A stretch of DNA of 64,000 bases. Source: Elephas maximus indicus (taxonomy: Eukaryota; Chordata; Mammalia; Proboscidea; Elephantidae). Each line of letters starts with the position of its first letter. Positions within the stretch are counted from its first letter, which is position 1. Positions 21,238-31,500 of the stretch are shown piece by piece. The stretch is taken from the NCBI RefSeq assembly GCF_024166365.1, contig NC_064825.1:98594480-98658479 (forward strand), written 5' to 3'. The notes beneath the pieces are model-generated. The model was not told the DNA's origin. It saw only the letters and a program-made list of their open reading frames with translations, and did no database searches. The translations under genes were made by a program, and so were the position numbers.

Positions 21238-21957
21238 CCTCCACCAGCCTGAACTCAGAAGAACTAGATGGTGCCCGACTGCCACACCAACTGCTCTGAC
21301 AGAGATCACAATAGAGGTTCCTGGACTGAGTGTGAGAAAAATGTAGAACAAAATTCAAATTCACAAAAAAAGACCAGATTTACTGGTCTGACACAGAGTG
21401 AAGGAACCCTGGAGACTATGGCCCCAGACAACCTGTTAACTCAGAACTGAAGCCACTCCCAAAGTCCACCTTTCAGCCAAAGATTAGACAGGCCGATAAA
21501 ACAAACAATAACACACATAAGGAATGTGCTTCTTAGTTCGGTCAAGTAAAAAGTCAAGTATACAAGACCAAATGGGCAACACCTTCCCAAAAGCAAAGAC
21601 AAGATGACAGGAAGGGACAGGAAAACTGGATGAATGAACATGGGGAAAACAGGGTATAAAGGGAAAGGGGGAGGTTGCTGACACATTGTGGGGATGGTAA
21701 CCAATGTCACAAAACAATCCGTGTGTACGAAATGAGACTAAACAGGCATACCAGCCCAGGGGCAAGGAACAGAAGGCAGGAGGGGACAGTAAAGCTGGTA
21801 ATGGGAACCCAAGGTCCAGAAGGGGAGACTGTTGACATGTTATGGGGTTGGCAACCAATTTCACAAAACAACATGTGTATTGATTGCTTAATGAGAAACT
21901 AATTTGCTCTGTAAACCTTTATTGGAAGTACAATAAAAAAAAGTTTTAAATTAGAAA
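21238..21957 (+). mobile_element. L1 3' UTR, afrotherian type, two-unit version
   Basis: GATGGTGCCCGACTGCCACA, AAGCCACTCCCAAAGTCCAC, then two copies of a block of about 150-170 bases, then TAATTTGCTCTGTAAACC and CAATAAAAAAAA. The same 3' UTR occurs at 36224-37320. It is non-coding; long open frames on the minus strand here are shadows of the repeat. Confidence 0.8.
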
Positions 21958-21965
21958 AAATAATT

Positions 21966-22020
21966 CATGTGTGAATTTTTGAACAATAAACTGATCTGTA
22001 CTGTAAACTTCTGCCTAAAG
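21966..22020 (+). mobile_element. Second L1 3' tail fragment
   Basis: AACTGATCTGTACTGTAAAC and TTCTGCCTAAAGTAC, an L1 end, running into a CA repeat. Confidence 0.5.
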
Positions 22021-22150
22021 TACACACACACACACAAAAAAATAGGAGTTGGCAAAATGTTCTCCGAACTCATTCACAGATCCAATGGCAAGAAGAAAGA
22101 ATATATATATATAAAGAATATATATAAATATATATATATATATATACATA
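22021..22150 (+). repeat. CA and TA microsatellites
   Basis: (CA)n at 22021-22036 and TATATA blocks to 22148. Confidence 0.85.
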
Positions 22151-22160
22151 TGAAAGATAT

Positions 22161-22333
22161 AGGAAACCATGGTGGTGTAGTGGTTAAGTGCTATAGCTGC
22201 TAACCAAAGGGTAGGGAGTTCGAATCCTCCAGGCGCTCCTTGGAAACTCTATGGGGCAGTTCTACTCTGTCGTGCAGGGTTGCTATGAGTCGGAATCGAC
22301 TCAACGGCAGTAGGTTTGGTTTCTTTGGTTGTA
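22161..22333 (+). repeat. AfroSINE, short form
   Basis: Complete copy (GGAAACCATGGTGGTGTAGT to GGCAGTAGGTTTGGTTTCTT) set in a TA-rich target; TATAAGATATATATGTG follows. Confidence 0.93.
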
Positions 22334-22369
22334 TAAGATATATATGTGTGTATATATACATATAAAAAA

Positions 22370-22551
22370 AAAAAACCTACTGCTGTCGAGCCAATTCCAA
22401 CTCATAGCAACCCCATAGGGTTTCCAAGGTTATAAATCTCTGTGGAGGTGAACTGCCGCATCTTTTACCCAAGGAGCCGCTGGTGGTTTCCAGCCACCAA
22501 CCTTTCAGTTAGCAATTGATTGCCTTAACAACTGTGCCACCAGGGCTCCTT
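22370..22551 (-). repeat. AfroSINE, long form
   Basis: Antisense copy with the GTTATAAATCTCTGTGGAGG middle, tail to tail with the copy at 22161. Confidence 0.9.
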
Positions 22552-22555
22552 CTAT

Positions 22556-23147
22556 ATAAACCCCCACACATCTGTCAGTTTGTCATACTGTGGGGGCTTG
22601 TGTGTTGCTGTGATGCTGGAAGCTATGCCACTAATATTCAAAAAAAAATTCTGAAAAATATTAGCTGGTGAAAACCTTATGAAAAGCAGCAGAACATTGT
22701 CTGATTTGTACTGGAAGATGAGCCCCTCAGGTTGGAAGGCACTCAAAAAATGACTAGGGAAAAGATGCCTTCTCAAAGTAGAGTCAACCTTAATTATATG
22801 GATGGAGACAAGCTTTCGGAACCTTCATTTGCTGATGTGGCATGACTCAAAATGAGAAGAAACAACTGCAAACATCCATTAATAATCGGAACATGGAATG
22901 TATGAAGTACGAACCTAGGAAAATTGGAAATCATCAAAAATGAAATGGAACACATAAACATCAATATCCTAGGCATCAGTGAGCTGAAATGGACTGGAAT
23001 TGGACAATCATATTGTCTACTATGTCAGGAATGACAACTTGAAGAGGAAGGGCATTGCATTCATTGTCAAAAAGAACATTTTAATATCTATCCTGAAGTA
23101 CAACACTCAGTGATAGGATAATATCCATACACCTACAAGGAATTCAT
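22556..23147 (+). mobile_element. RTE (BovB-like) LINE, 5' part with endonuclease start
   Basis: 5' region (TCAGTTTGTCATACTGTGGG, TTGCTGTGATGCTGGAAGCT) followed by a frame resembling the RTE endonuclease N-terminus: ATGGAATGTA, then KLEIIKNEMEHINI, LGISELKWTGIGQ. The sequence breaks off near 23147, so the element is 3'-truncated. Confidence 0.85.
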
Positions 23148-23267
23148 AGCCTCAGGTACCCATAGCATTATCCAGAGTGGGAGAGTGACTCAGAATTCTG
23201 GTGGGCATGCCATTTTTGGACTTATGAATTGCTTTCCCCATAGGGTATGGACATGATAGGAGTAGGG
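23148..23267. other. Short unassigned segment between two RTE pieces
   Basis: About 120 bases with no match that I recognise. Confidence 0.4.
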
Positions 23268-23579
23268 CCATGGTGTTGTTGTTGTGAGGTGCCATTGAGT
23301 CAGTTGCAACTCATAGAGACCCTATGTACAACAGAACGAAACACTGTCCAGCCCTGTGCCATCCTCACACCCACTGTTATGCTTGAGCCCATTGTTGCAG
23401 CCACTGTGTCAATCCTTCTCATCAAGGGTCTTCCTTTTTTTCGCTGACACTCTACCAAGCATGATGCCCTTCTCCAGGCACTGGTTCCTCCTGATAACAT
23501 GTCCAAAGTATGTGAGACAAAGTCTCGCCATCCTAGCTTCTAAGGAGCATTCCGACTGTACTTCTTCCAAGACAGATTA

Positions 23580-23580
<1 letters not shown>
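23268..23580 (-). mobile_element. RTE LINE, 3' end
   Basis: Antisense RTE 3' end; CTTCCTTTTTTTCGCTGACA and CACTGTGTCAATCCTTCTCA match the copy at 1458-2300. It opens with the shared RTE/AfroSINE tail and runs into a TG/TA repeat. Confidence 0.85.
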
Positions 23581-23617
<37 letters not shown>

Positions 23618-23630
23618 CATATATATATAA
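23581..23630 (+). repeat. TG/TA microsatellite
   Basis: (TG)8 followed by (TA)n. Confidence 0.9.
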
Positions 23631-23782
23631 AGTCATTGTAGAGAAGTTGGAGGATATAGAAAAACACAAAGATTTTAAAATATCACCCATTTATCAGTGT
23701 ATGTAATAATAAAAAATAGGAAACAATCTACAAGTCCTAAAAGAAATGGCTAAATAGACTATGGTATTTCCAAAACCATGGG

Positions 23783-24103
23783 GGCATTGATGATTCAGTG
23801 GTAGAATTCTCACCTTCCACGCAGGTGACCCAGATTCAGTTCCCAGCCAATGCATCTCACGCAGAGTTACCACCTTCTCTCACTGAAGGCTTGCTTTTTG
23901 CTGTGATGCTGAACAGGTTTCAGTGGAGCTTCCACACTATAACAGATGAAGAAGAAAGGCCTGGAGATCAACTTCTGAAAATCAGCTGATGAAAACCCTA
24001 TCCATCACAACAGTCTGGTGAACAGGACTGGGCAGTGTTCTATTTATTGTGCATGAGTTATCCACGAGTCAGGGGCTGACTCAATGGCAACTAACAATAA
24101 CTT
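23783..24103 (+). repeat. tRNA-Gly-headed SINE, copy 2 (longer)
   Basis: tRNA-Gly head (GCATTGATGATTCAGTGGTA, CAGATTCAGTTCCCAGCCAA), then a body like the RTE 5' region (TTGCTGTGATGCTGAACAG, AAAATCAGCTGATGAAAACC), then an RTE-type tail (GAGTCAGGGGCTGACTC, GGCAACTAACAATAAC). The tail is duplicated once more to about 24145. Confidence 0.8.
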
Positions 24104-24145
24104 CCAATATTCAATGGCAACTAACAACAATAACTTCCAATAACA

Positions 24146-24565
24146 ACTTCCAGTACTGCATAGGAAATGCTAATGTTAAGTAATACTAACGTTATGTAAC
24201 AAAAACTATGTACAAGACAAAATATACAATGTGAATACACATACATACATAAGTAAAATATCAAGATTTGTGAAAATATAAACCACACTGGCGGGCTCAT
24301 AGTTCTCTCTGGGGAAGAAAGGTATGAAGACGAAACTTTTTTTTACTTGAAATATCTTTGTAGCATTTGAATGTATTATGATGACATTGTACCTGGTTTA
24401 ATTAAAGAAAAAAAATCCAAATTTATGAAAAGCTACTCAATAAGAAGAATAGACTGAGACTGGGGACATCGTGAAAAAGCATATGTGATAGATTTAGAGT
24501 GTAGAATGGGGTCTTGTGATTGATTGAATGTAGTGGGTGGGAAGGAGGGAACATTCAGGGACGAG
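24146..24565. other. Intergenic, nothing recognised
   Basis: AT-rich; perhaps an L1-derived end near 24380-24410, but not firm. Confidence 0.4.
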
Positions 24566-24569
24566 AGTC

Positions 24570-24846
24570 AATGCACTCTCATAGTAGAAAGCATGGGCTT
24601 TGGAATCCAACCACCAGGGTTCAAAGCCCAACTCAACCATTTGCCAGCTAAAGGACATTGGGAGAGAAACTTTCCATCTCTGTGTTTCGGTTTCCTCATT
24701 TGTGTTTCCGTTTCCTCATTTGTAAGATAGAGGTGATAATATTATTTCCTAGCTCATAGAGTTTTTGTGACTCAATTTATGCATGGTGCTTAGGACAGTA
24801 CCTAGCATATAGTCATTGTTCAATAAATGCTGGTTATTATTGGGGT
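24570..24846 (+). repeat. MIR with an internal 19-base tandem duplication
   Basis: AGCATGGGCTTTGGAATCC, then GTTTC(G/C)GTTTCCTCATTTGT twice (about 24681-24722), then the tail CAATAAATGCTGGTTATTAT. Confidence 0.85.
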
Positions 24847-24880
24847 AATAGTCACCCCAACAATAACCAACATTTATTGA
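24820..24880. repeat. 27-base inverted repeat at the MIR tail
   Basis: Arms 24820-24846 and 24854-24880 pair at 25 of 27 positions around a 7-base loop. Confidence 0.9.
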
Positions 24881-25027
24881 GCTCTGGTGGTGCAGTAGTT
24901 AGGAGCTCAGCTGCTCACCAAAAGGCTGGCAGTTCGAATCCACCACCTGCTCCTTGGAAACCCTATGGGGCAGTTCTCCTCTGCCCTATAGGTTCGCTGT
25001 TAGTGGGATTTGACTCAATGGTAATGG
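24881..25027 (+). repeat. AfroSINE, short form
   Basis: CTCTGGTGGTGCAGTAGTTA to GACTCAATGGTAATGGG, followed by a CAT-repeat tail. Confidence 0.9.
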
Positions 25028-25083
25028 GCTATCATCATCATCTTCATCATTGTCATCATCATTGTCATTATTATCATTTTGAT
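25028..25083 (+). repeat. CAT microsatellite
   Basis: ATCATCATCATCTTCATCAT and variants, grown from the SINE tail. Confidence 0.85.
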
Positions 25084-25715
25084 GAATCCTAGGTCCCTAG
25101 CTGAGGTGACCACCTAGGAATAGAGGAAATATAAAATGATTTGAAGCATTCTCCAGGACTGAGAGTCGGAGAAGAAAAAGAAGACCAAGTAGAGTTCACA
25201 AGCCTGATTACTGTTTCTAACCAATGGGCTGCATGGGGGAGGGAAGAAAGCAGCACCCAGTGGAACTGCCTGCAGGTTAGTCAGGGATAGGGTCTGAAGG
25301 GACTTTCATGAATATGTTTTAGAAGACAGGGACACTGAATGAGTCTTTTTCCTTTTTTAAAAATTTATGTTTAATAATTTAGATTTAATTACACATGTAA
25401 CTTAATTATATGAATTTATTAATATGAGTAAAATGTAAATATACATATAATTAAAATTAAATACATAAATTATATAAGATTTACTTACGTGTAATATAAA
25501 TATATAATACATCATATCATGTATATACGAGTGTACTTTCATTGTAACGAATCCAAGCAAGAAGCAAAAACAAAGGTCTTCCTGAGCAAACACAGCTTCA
25601 ATTCCTTCCCCAGATCCCTTACTTCACTTTTGCACGTATATGCAACACTACATTGGATACCTAGCTTGTGAGATGTGATCAAAATGCAGCTGTTTTATTA
25701 TCTTCTGCCATCTCT
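25084..25715. other. Intergenic, AT-rich
   Basis: 25350-25540 is strongly AT-rich with short palindromes. No gene or named repeat. Confidence 0.45.
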
Positions 25716-25721
25716 TTGAAG

Positions 25722-25925
25722 TTCTAGGTGGTGCAAGGTTAAGCACTCAACTACTACCCAAAAAGTTGGCAGTTCAAACATATCCAGAGGCACCTCAGAA
25801 GCAAGGCCTGGCCATCTGCTTCCAAAAGGTCACAGCCTTGAAAACCCTATGGAGCAGTTCTACTAGCATTCACGGGTCACCGTGAGTCAGAACTGACCCG
25901 ACATTAACTGATTTAGTGGATTTTT
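25722..25925 (+). repeat. AfroSINE, long variant
   Basis: GTTCTAGGTGGTGCAAGGTT, middle GAGGCACCTCAGAAGCAAGG, tail GACCCGACATTAACTGA. Confidence 0.88.
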
Positions 25926-25944
25926 TTTAATTATTTTTTTATAT

Positions 25945-26008
25945 CAGAACTGCCACCCTTTTGGTTAGCAGCCATAGCTCTTAAGCACTATACCACCAGG
26001 GTTCCCTT
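25945..26008 (-). repeat. AfroSINE, head only
   Basis: CCCTTTTGGTTAGCAGCCAT to ATACCACCAGGGTTCCC; inverted relative to the preceding copy. Confidence 0.85.
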
Positions 26009-26713
26009 TAAATTTTACTCATGTGGAGTAATCTCATTATAACCCTAGAGGGAAATTCTGGCAGACCCATGACTTTCCAGCTCTGCTCTTGGTTAATTCG
26101 GAAATTTAAGTGTCCATTCCAACAGGTGAACCCAAACTCCAAATTTGATTGGCACTCAGATCTTCTCTGCCCCAGCTGGGGCCTGCTTCCCTTCTTTGTG
26201 TTCCTCATCCTCCAGTCAGCCTGCTAGCCAGCTTCTGACCTTTCCAGGGCATACATGTTGAGAGGTGAATGTGAGAAGAGAGGAGAAAGGGGAAGCTAGG
26301 AATGGTCTTGAACCGGGTGGCACTAGAGCCATTCTCAGGCCTGTTAGATACTGGAAGGTGTTTCACGTGGACCACTCTATGCCATCCTCAGAGGCCACCT
26401 GCTGGGACCCCCGACCTTAACTCCCATGAGCTGCTGCTCCCAATCACCGCTCAGTTTCTATGTCCATCGACTCTTGCTGCGGGGGCTTTCTCACTTTCAG
26501 GCAAGAAGACCCCTCAAGCAGAACTCATAATGGATCCAGGATCTCTCACACGGCCAAGGGGAATCACTCCCACACTGTTGCTCCAGCAAAATCTGAGCGT
26601 GCAGGTAGATCCCAACATGGCCTGCTGCCACAGGTAACTCTAGTGTTTTCAGGCATCAGTCCTTTGTGTCTCTCAACAACAGGGATCCCATTTCAAGCTC
26701 TCAGAGTGGTCGC
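26009..26713. other. Intergenic, nothing recognised
   Basis: Moderately GC-rich, with a 111-codon frame at 26302-26637 that has no splice or start context and no match that I know. Confidence 0.45.
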
Positions 26714-26725
26714 AGCTTGAGTGAA

Positions 26726-26929
26726 CTAGTTACTGTAGAGTCGATTCCAACTCGTGGCGACTCAGTATGTCAGAGTACAACTGTACTCCACAGGGTTTTC
26801 CATGACTGATTTTTTTGGAAGTAGATCACCAGGCCTTTCTTCCGAGGTGCCTCTGGGAGGGCTTGAACCTCCAACCTTTTTTGATTAGCAGCCAAGCACA
26901 TTAACCATTTGCATCACCCGTGGTCTCCC
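26726..26929 (-). repeat. AfroSINE, long variant
   Basis: Same subtype as 16420 (AGGCCTTTCTTCCGAGGTGC). Perfect target duplication AGCTTGAGTGAA at 26714-26725 and 26930-26941. Confidence 0.94.
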
Positions 26930-26941
26930 AGCTTGAGTGAA

Positions 26942-27366
26942 GGAGGTAATAATTGTCCTGAGTGACTCACAAGCACCTCTACATCTTTCTCAAAAAAAAA
27001 AAAAATCACATTGTCAGTTCCTCCTTTCCCCTCTCTAATCCTTTTTAATACCCTCTGACTGAGAAGCTTAAGGGCTAGCCAGGCACTGTTTTGTAACCAT
27101 TTCCTATGATTATGCTGCATAAGTGGATCTGGCTTTCAAATTTACCATCTATTATAACTTGATCTTCCAATCTTGAAATTTCAGTTTTAACATTCTTCAA
27201 CCCACATACACATAACTTTCTTTTGTATGCTTTACTATTTTTACATAAACGTGACAACCTATTCCTATCGTTTTGTACCTTCAGTTCTCTTCATCTAAAT
27301 CTGTATCTTAAGAGACTCTTGTCAGTAAGTATGTATGGTTTCATTTATTACCCTCTTGATATTAGA
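26942..27366. other. Intergenic, nothing recognised
   Basis: AT-rich, no named repeat. Confidence 0.4.
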
Positions 27367-27367
27367 C

Positions 27368-27532
27368 AGGGAACCCTGGTGGCTTAGTGGGTAAGAGCTA
27401 TGGCTGCTAATCAAAAGGTTGGCAGTTCGAATCCGCCAGGCGCTCTTTGGAAACTCTATGGGGCAGTTCTACTCTGTCGTGCAGGGTCACTATGCTTCGG
27501 AATCTACTCGACGGCAGTGGGTTTGGGTTTTA
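27368..27532 (+). repeat. AfroSINE, short form
   Basis: Complete copy from GGAACCCTGGTGGCTTAGTG to GGCAGTGGGTTTGGGTTTT. Confidence 0.93.
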
Positions 27533-27645
27533 TCTGCTTCTGCTAAGATTCCATTCAAGAAAACCCCATGGAGCAGATCTCCTCTCTAACACATGGGATC
27601 ACCATGAGTTCTAATCAACTGGAGGGCAACAGATTGGTTGTTTTT
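27533..27645 (+). repeat. AfroSINE, 3' part of a long form
   Basis: Starts in the middle block (CTGCTTCTGCTAAGATTCCA), directly after a complete short-form copy in the same orientation. Confidence 0.8.
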
Positions 27646-27849
27646 TAATATATCAGATAGAATCAAGTGACCCCAATTCTTTATTCTGGCAGCAGGAAAA
27701 GATAAACTCTTCCAGCAAGTCAAATTTAACTGGTAGGCTTGTTTAGTTTGGTGGACATGGTTTTTGTTTTTGTTTTTGTTTTGTTTTAATGGCATTTGAA
27801 TGCTTTTTGCTTACCACCAGACCCATCGGCCCCTTAGGCCACAATTTGT

Positions 27850-27998
27850 TACGAGCTACAGCTTGCTAACTAAAAGGTCGGCAGTTCGCATCCACCAGGC
27901 GCTTCTCGGAAACTATGGGGCAGTTCTGCTCTGTCCTATAGGGTCGCTATGAGTCGGAATTGACTGGACGGCAGTGGGCTTGGTTTTGGTTTTTGAAT
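27850..27998 (+). repeat. AfroSINE, short form, 5' end trimmed
   Basis: TTACGAGCTACAGCTTGCTA to GGCAGTGGGCTTGGTTTTGG, about 80 bases before the API5 CpG island. Confidence 0.9.
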
Positions 27999-28079
27999 CA
28001 TGAGGAATTGTGGTTTGACCTCTCATACAGATCCCATCCATCATTCTATTTCTCTCCCTACAAAATCACTTATCTGGAA

Positions 28080-28530
28080 AACCTAAAATCTTTTCGGGGC
28101 AGAAGCGTAGTCATTTTGGCGTTTTCCCCCGCCGGTCACCAAGAGCTCCCAACCGGACTTAATCTTTTTTTTTTTAAACGCATGAGCTTATTTTATCATT
28201 GTTGGCGCTTTTTGCACCTCCAACCCTTAGAGGGCGATAAAACCCCAGGCGGCACATTGACGGTCAGTGAAGGCCGCTCCCGACGCGCACGTCTTTACGT
28301 AGGCGTTGGGGGTGGGGCCGTGCTGTGAGCGGTGACTGGCGGCGGCTCTGGCGGCTGCTGGGGACGTAATAGTGCGGGTCGCGGGCTTGGAGAACTTCCG
28401 AGGTGGTGGTGGCGCTGGCCCAGACGACGACAGCAGGAGCGGATCCTGGGTCTGTGGCTCACCATGCCGACGGTGGAGGAGCTTTACCGCAACTATGGCA
28501 TCTTAGCTGATGCCACGGAGCAAGTGGGCC
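28080..28530 (+). promoter_or_regulatory. API5: API5 CpG-island promoter and 5' UTR
   Basis: A CpG-dense stretch begins near 28080 and continues into intron 1 to about 28780, against an AT-rich background. There is no TATA box. A GC/KLF-type box lies at 28307-28319 and CRE-like half sites (ACGT, GACGT) at about 28289-28300 and 28363. The start site is not visible; a GC-rich leader of roughly 100-180 nt before the ATG at 28464 is my inference. The leader holds no upstream ATG after about 28290. The island begins just after an AfroSINE fragment ending near 27998. Confidence 0.8.
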
Positions 28531-28532
28531 AG
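28464..28532 (+). CDS. API5: API5 coding exon 1
   Basis: Encodes residues 1-23 ([23 protein letters not shown]). The ATG has A at -3. It ends on a codon boundary before a strong GTAAGT donor. The exon covers the first helix of the N-terminal HEAT domain. Confidence 0.97.
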
Positions 28533-31500
28533 GTAAGTCCCCGAGCGGCCTGCGGGGCCCGGCGTTTCGCGGCCTCTCTCCAGCGGAGGCTCTCCGCAGT
28601 GCTCCCCCGACCGGGCCCGGGCTGCTCCTTCGCCCTCCCGCGGGCTCCCAGCCGTCCCGGGCTGTCTGGTCGGGCTAGGCCGGTGTCTGGGAGTGTAGAT
28701 ACCGGTTTCACCTGGGGGAACGTGGCCCCTCGGGTCCCAGGCTTCTCTGCCTCCCCCCTGCCGCCAGCCTTTTCTCGGCATAGCGTTTCGTAACTCAGCC
28801 GCTTCAGGCCCCCCGTTAATTCTCTTCCCAAGTCTTGGCCTCTAGATGTCTGTTGAGTCTTTTTTTCTTCTTTTCGATGGTGCGCATTCCCAGGAAGACT
28901 AGATTGAGAGTTCTCCCCAAGAGGGCTAAAACCCCTTTCTCGAGGCGAGAATTTGCTGTTAGTTTTCTAAGAGTGGTTAGACAGAAGTTTGCGAGAAATC
29001 CAAGAGATCTTTACTCTCAGATTTGATCGAGGGTCCACAATTTTGTTTATTCAGTGTATATTTTGAGACCCTACCGTGTACCAGGCAGGCACTGTGCCGG
29101 GCACTGTAGGTACAAGATAGAAAGATCCGCGGACTCGCGAAATGTACCTTTAGCGAGGTAGGCTAGGGATAAACAAATAAGAAAGATGTTTGTTTTTCCA
29201 GTGACAAGTGTTGTGAGGAATGTAAAATACGGCTGTGCAGTGGACCGTGGCGGGAGGGGGGGGAGTGCAGTTTTAAGTAGAGTTGTCTGGGCAGAATCCT
29301 CCCTCTACTGTGTTTGTTCCAGACGCAGTTTTAGCAATGTTGAATTGTCCATAATACCCATCGTTTCTTGTAATTGTTAAGCACTGGAGTACACTGAACG
29401 TGAGGAGTTGGTAAGTGATTGGATATTTGTATGTGTTCTTGTGAAAAGAACCAGGCTCTTCCTGAGGTAAACGTAATCATTGTTAAAGAAATCCTATCCC
29501 ATATCCTTTCAGTGCTAAGAACTTTGTGATTTTTCTGCTTACCCTCCCTGGCAGTAGGAAGTGAAAGATGGCAGAGTCAAGTTAATAACATTAGTGAATC
29601 TGTGACAGTACCCTTCCCATCCCCTTTTCTGGACATGTGTAATTTGAATAGAGCTTTTTTTTTTTTTTTGGACGGGGCCTTATTTAGCTTAATCTAGAAT
29701 TGTGGATATTACCCGTTTCAAGTATCAGATGGTTTTTCTTCCGTACATATTTCCATTTTCAGTAGGAAATTTTGCCATTATCAATGAGAAGTATCTACTG
29801 ATGGTCTGCTATAGATGTGTATGTGGTATGTGTAGATCACCTGCGAAGGAGAAGTTGCCAGTCCCTTAAGGCAAGATGGGAAAACTATGGTCAGTCATTG
29901 TTTGATTTTGTTGTTGTTGTTCCTGGGAAGAACTAGTCATGAAGATATTCTCTACTATTTTATGACTTGTGACTGAGTTAAGGAAGATTGTAGCAAGTTG
30001 TTCTACCTAAATTTGACCTTGTTGGATGCACATCACCTGAGAGGGTTGGGTTAGGAGCTAGGCCAGTAGTTATCAGCTTGTAGATGGTGTATTGTTCTTG
30101 GGATTACCAAGTTCTAGAATACATTGAACATGAGGAGATGATAAGTGGTTGGATGTCGGTATGTATGTGTTCTTAGGAAGAGAACCAGGCTCTCCCTGTA
30201 GTAAACTTAATCATTGTTTAAGAAATCCTATGCCACATCTTTTATGATTATCATAAAAAACACCATATACACAACCAAACATACGCCACTAGGTAAGCTT
30301 TTGGAAACTGTACACATAGCGCTGTCCCATTCCCCCCACACCCATTCTACTGCTGGAGTACAGTGTGTTAGGGCAACTGGAAGCCAAACTGGAATTTATG
30401 TGTGCGCAATGGTTAAACGCTTGGCTGCTAACCAAAAGGCTGACAGTTTGAATTCACCAGCTGCTCCCTGGAAACCCTATGGGGCAGTTCTACTCTGTCC
30501 CATAGGTTCGTTATGAATCAGAGTTGACTTGACAGCAGTGGGTTTTTTAATAAATAATTGAGAGTGTCTCATATTGCCTTCTTATGTTATCTTTAAATAT
30601 AAAACAATTACTAAAGAATTTAACATGATTCCCAGTAGATAATGGGCAATCAGTGCCTTCATGACACTGTAATGACAGGTCACGATTGAAGACAAGTATC
30701 TCGACATACTGATGTGTAGTGATTTGCTCAGGCACAGTGAATTCTTGGAGAACTGAAGCTGGATTAAACCATAATGCCTACATACTCTGCTCTATTATGT
30801 AATAATTCCTCCCTTTTACAGAAAATGCCTAAAACCACACCCCCAAAAAATAATGGGTTTCAGGATGCTTCTGTGAATTTGAACTAACAAAGGCAAGAAC
30901 CACCGTAATGGAGGGACACCATTTCACGTTTTTCTAAGGAGAAAGAAGTGTTTACGTGCTTGGTGTAGCAAACCCTGATCTTCATATCAACTTATGAGAT
31001 TTATAGGCAAGGTTTAAGTTTCCTGGTCATGTACCTGGAGCCCTGGTGGTGCAGTGGTTAAGCATTGGGCTGCTAACCAAAAGGTTGGCAGTTTGAATCA
31101 CCAGCCACTCCTTGGAAACCCTGTGAGGCCATTCTGCTCTGTCGTGTAGGGTTGCTGTGAGTCAGAATCAACTCGACAGCAGTGGGTTTCGTTTGGGTTT
31201 TTGGTTTTGCTACTATGTTTGTATTTATTAAGAGTTCTTGGAGTTTGTATTTTATTTCATTTAAGAACTGTTCTCATTTTCTTATTAACTACAGAGTCTT
31301 GAGGATAAGGGTTAAGCCCTTTTTTTCTCTCTCTGAACTGTACCTTGCCCTTTAGTAGACATTTCTTTTTCAAAGTTAGAGAAATATATACAAAGAAGGA
31401 ACAGACATGCATATTTAAGAAACTGTTCATGAGGATAATTTCTGAAGGTTGAAGAAGGGAACTTTTATACATATATGAGCTTTTTTTTTTTTAATCACGA

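Noticed and set aside
21441-21864. Overlapping minus-strand frames of 89 and 126 codons with similar sequence
   Set aside because: They are shadows of the duplicated L1 3' UTR module; the similarity between them is the repeat itself.
26302-26720. Two overlapping + strand frames in a GC-richer patch upstream of API5
   Set aside because: No promoter, splice or homology support; reads as chance.
28332-28463. Open frame running in phase into the API5 start
   Set aside because: It begins with GTG, not ATG, and is GC-rich leader. The ATG at 28464 has good context and fits the known protein.
28493-28831. Minus-strand frames opposite API5 exon 1
   Set aside because: Long open frames are expected by chance in CpG islands because stop codons are AT-rich.
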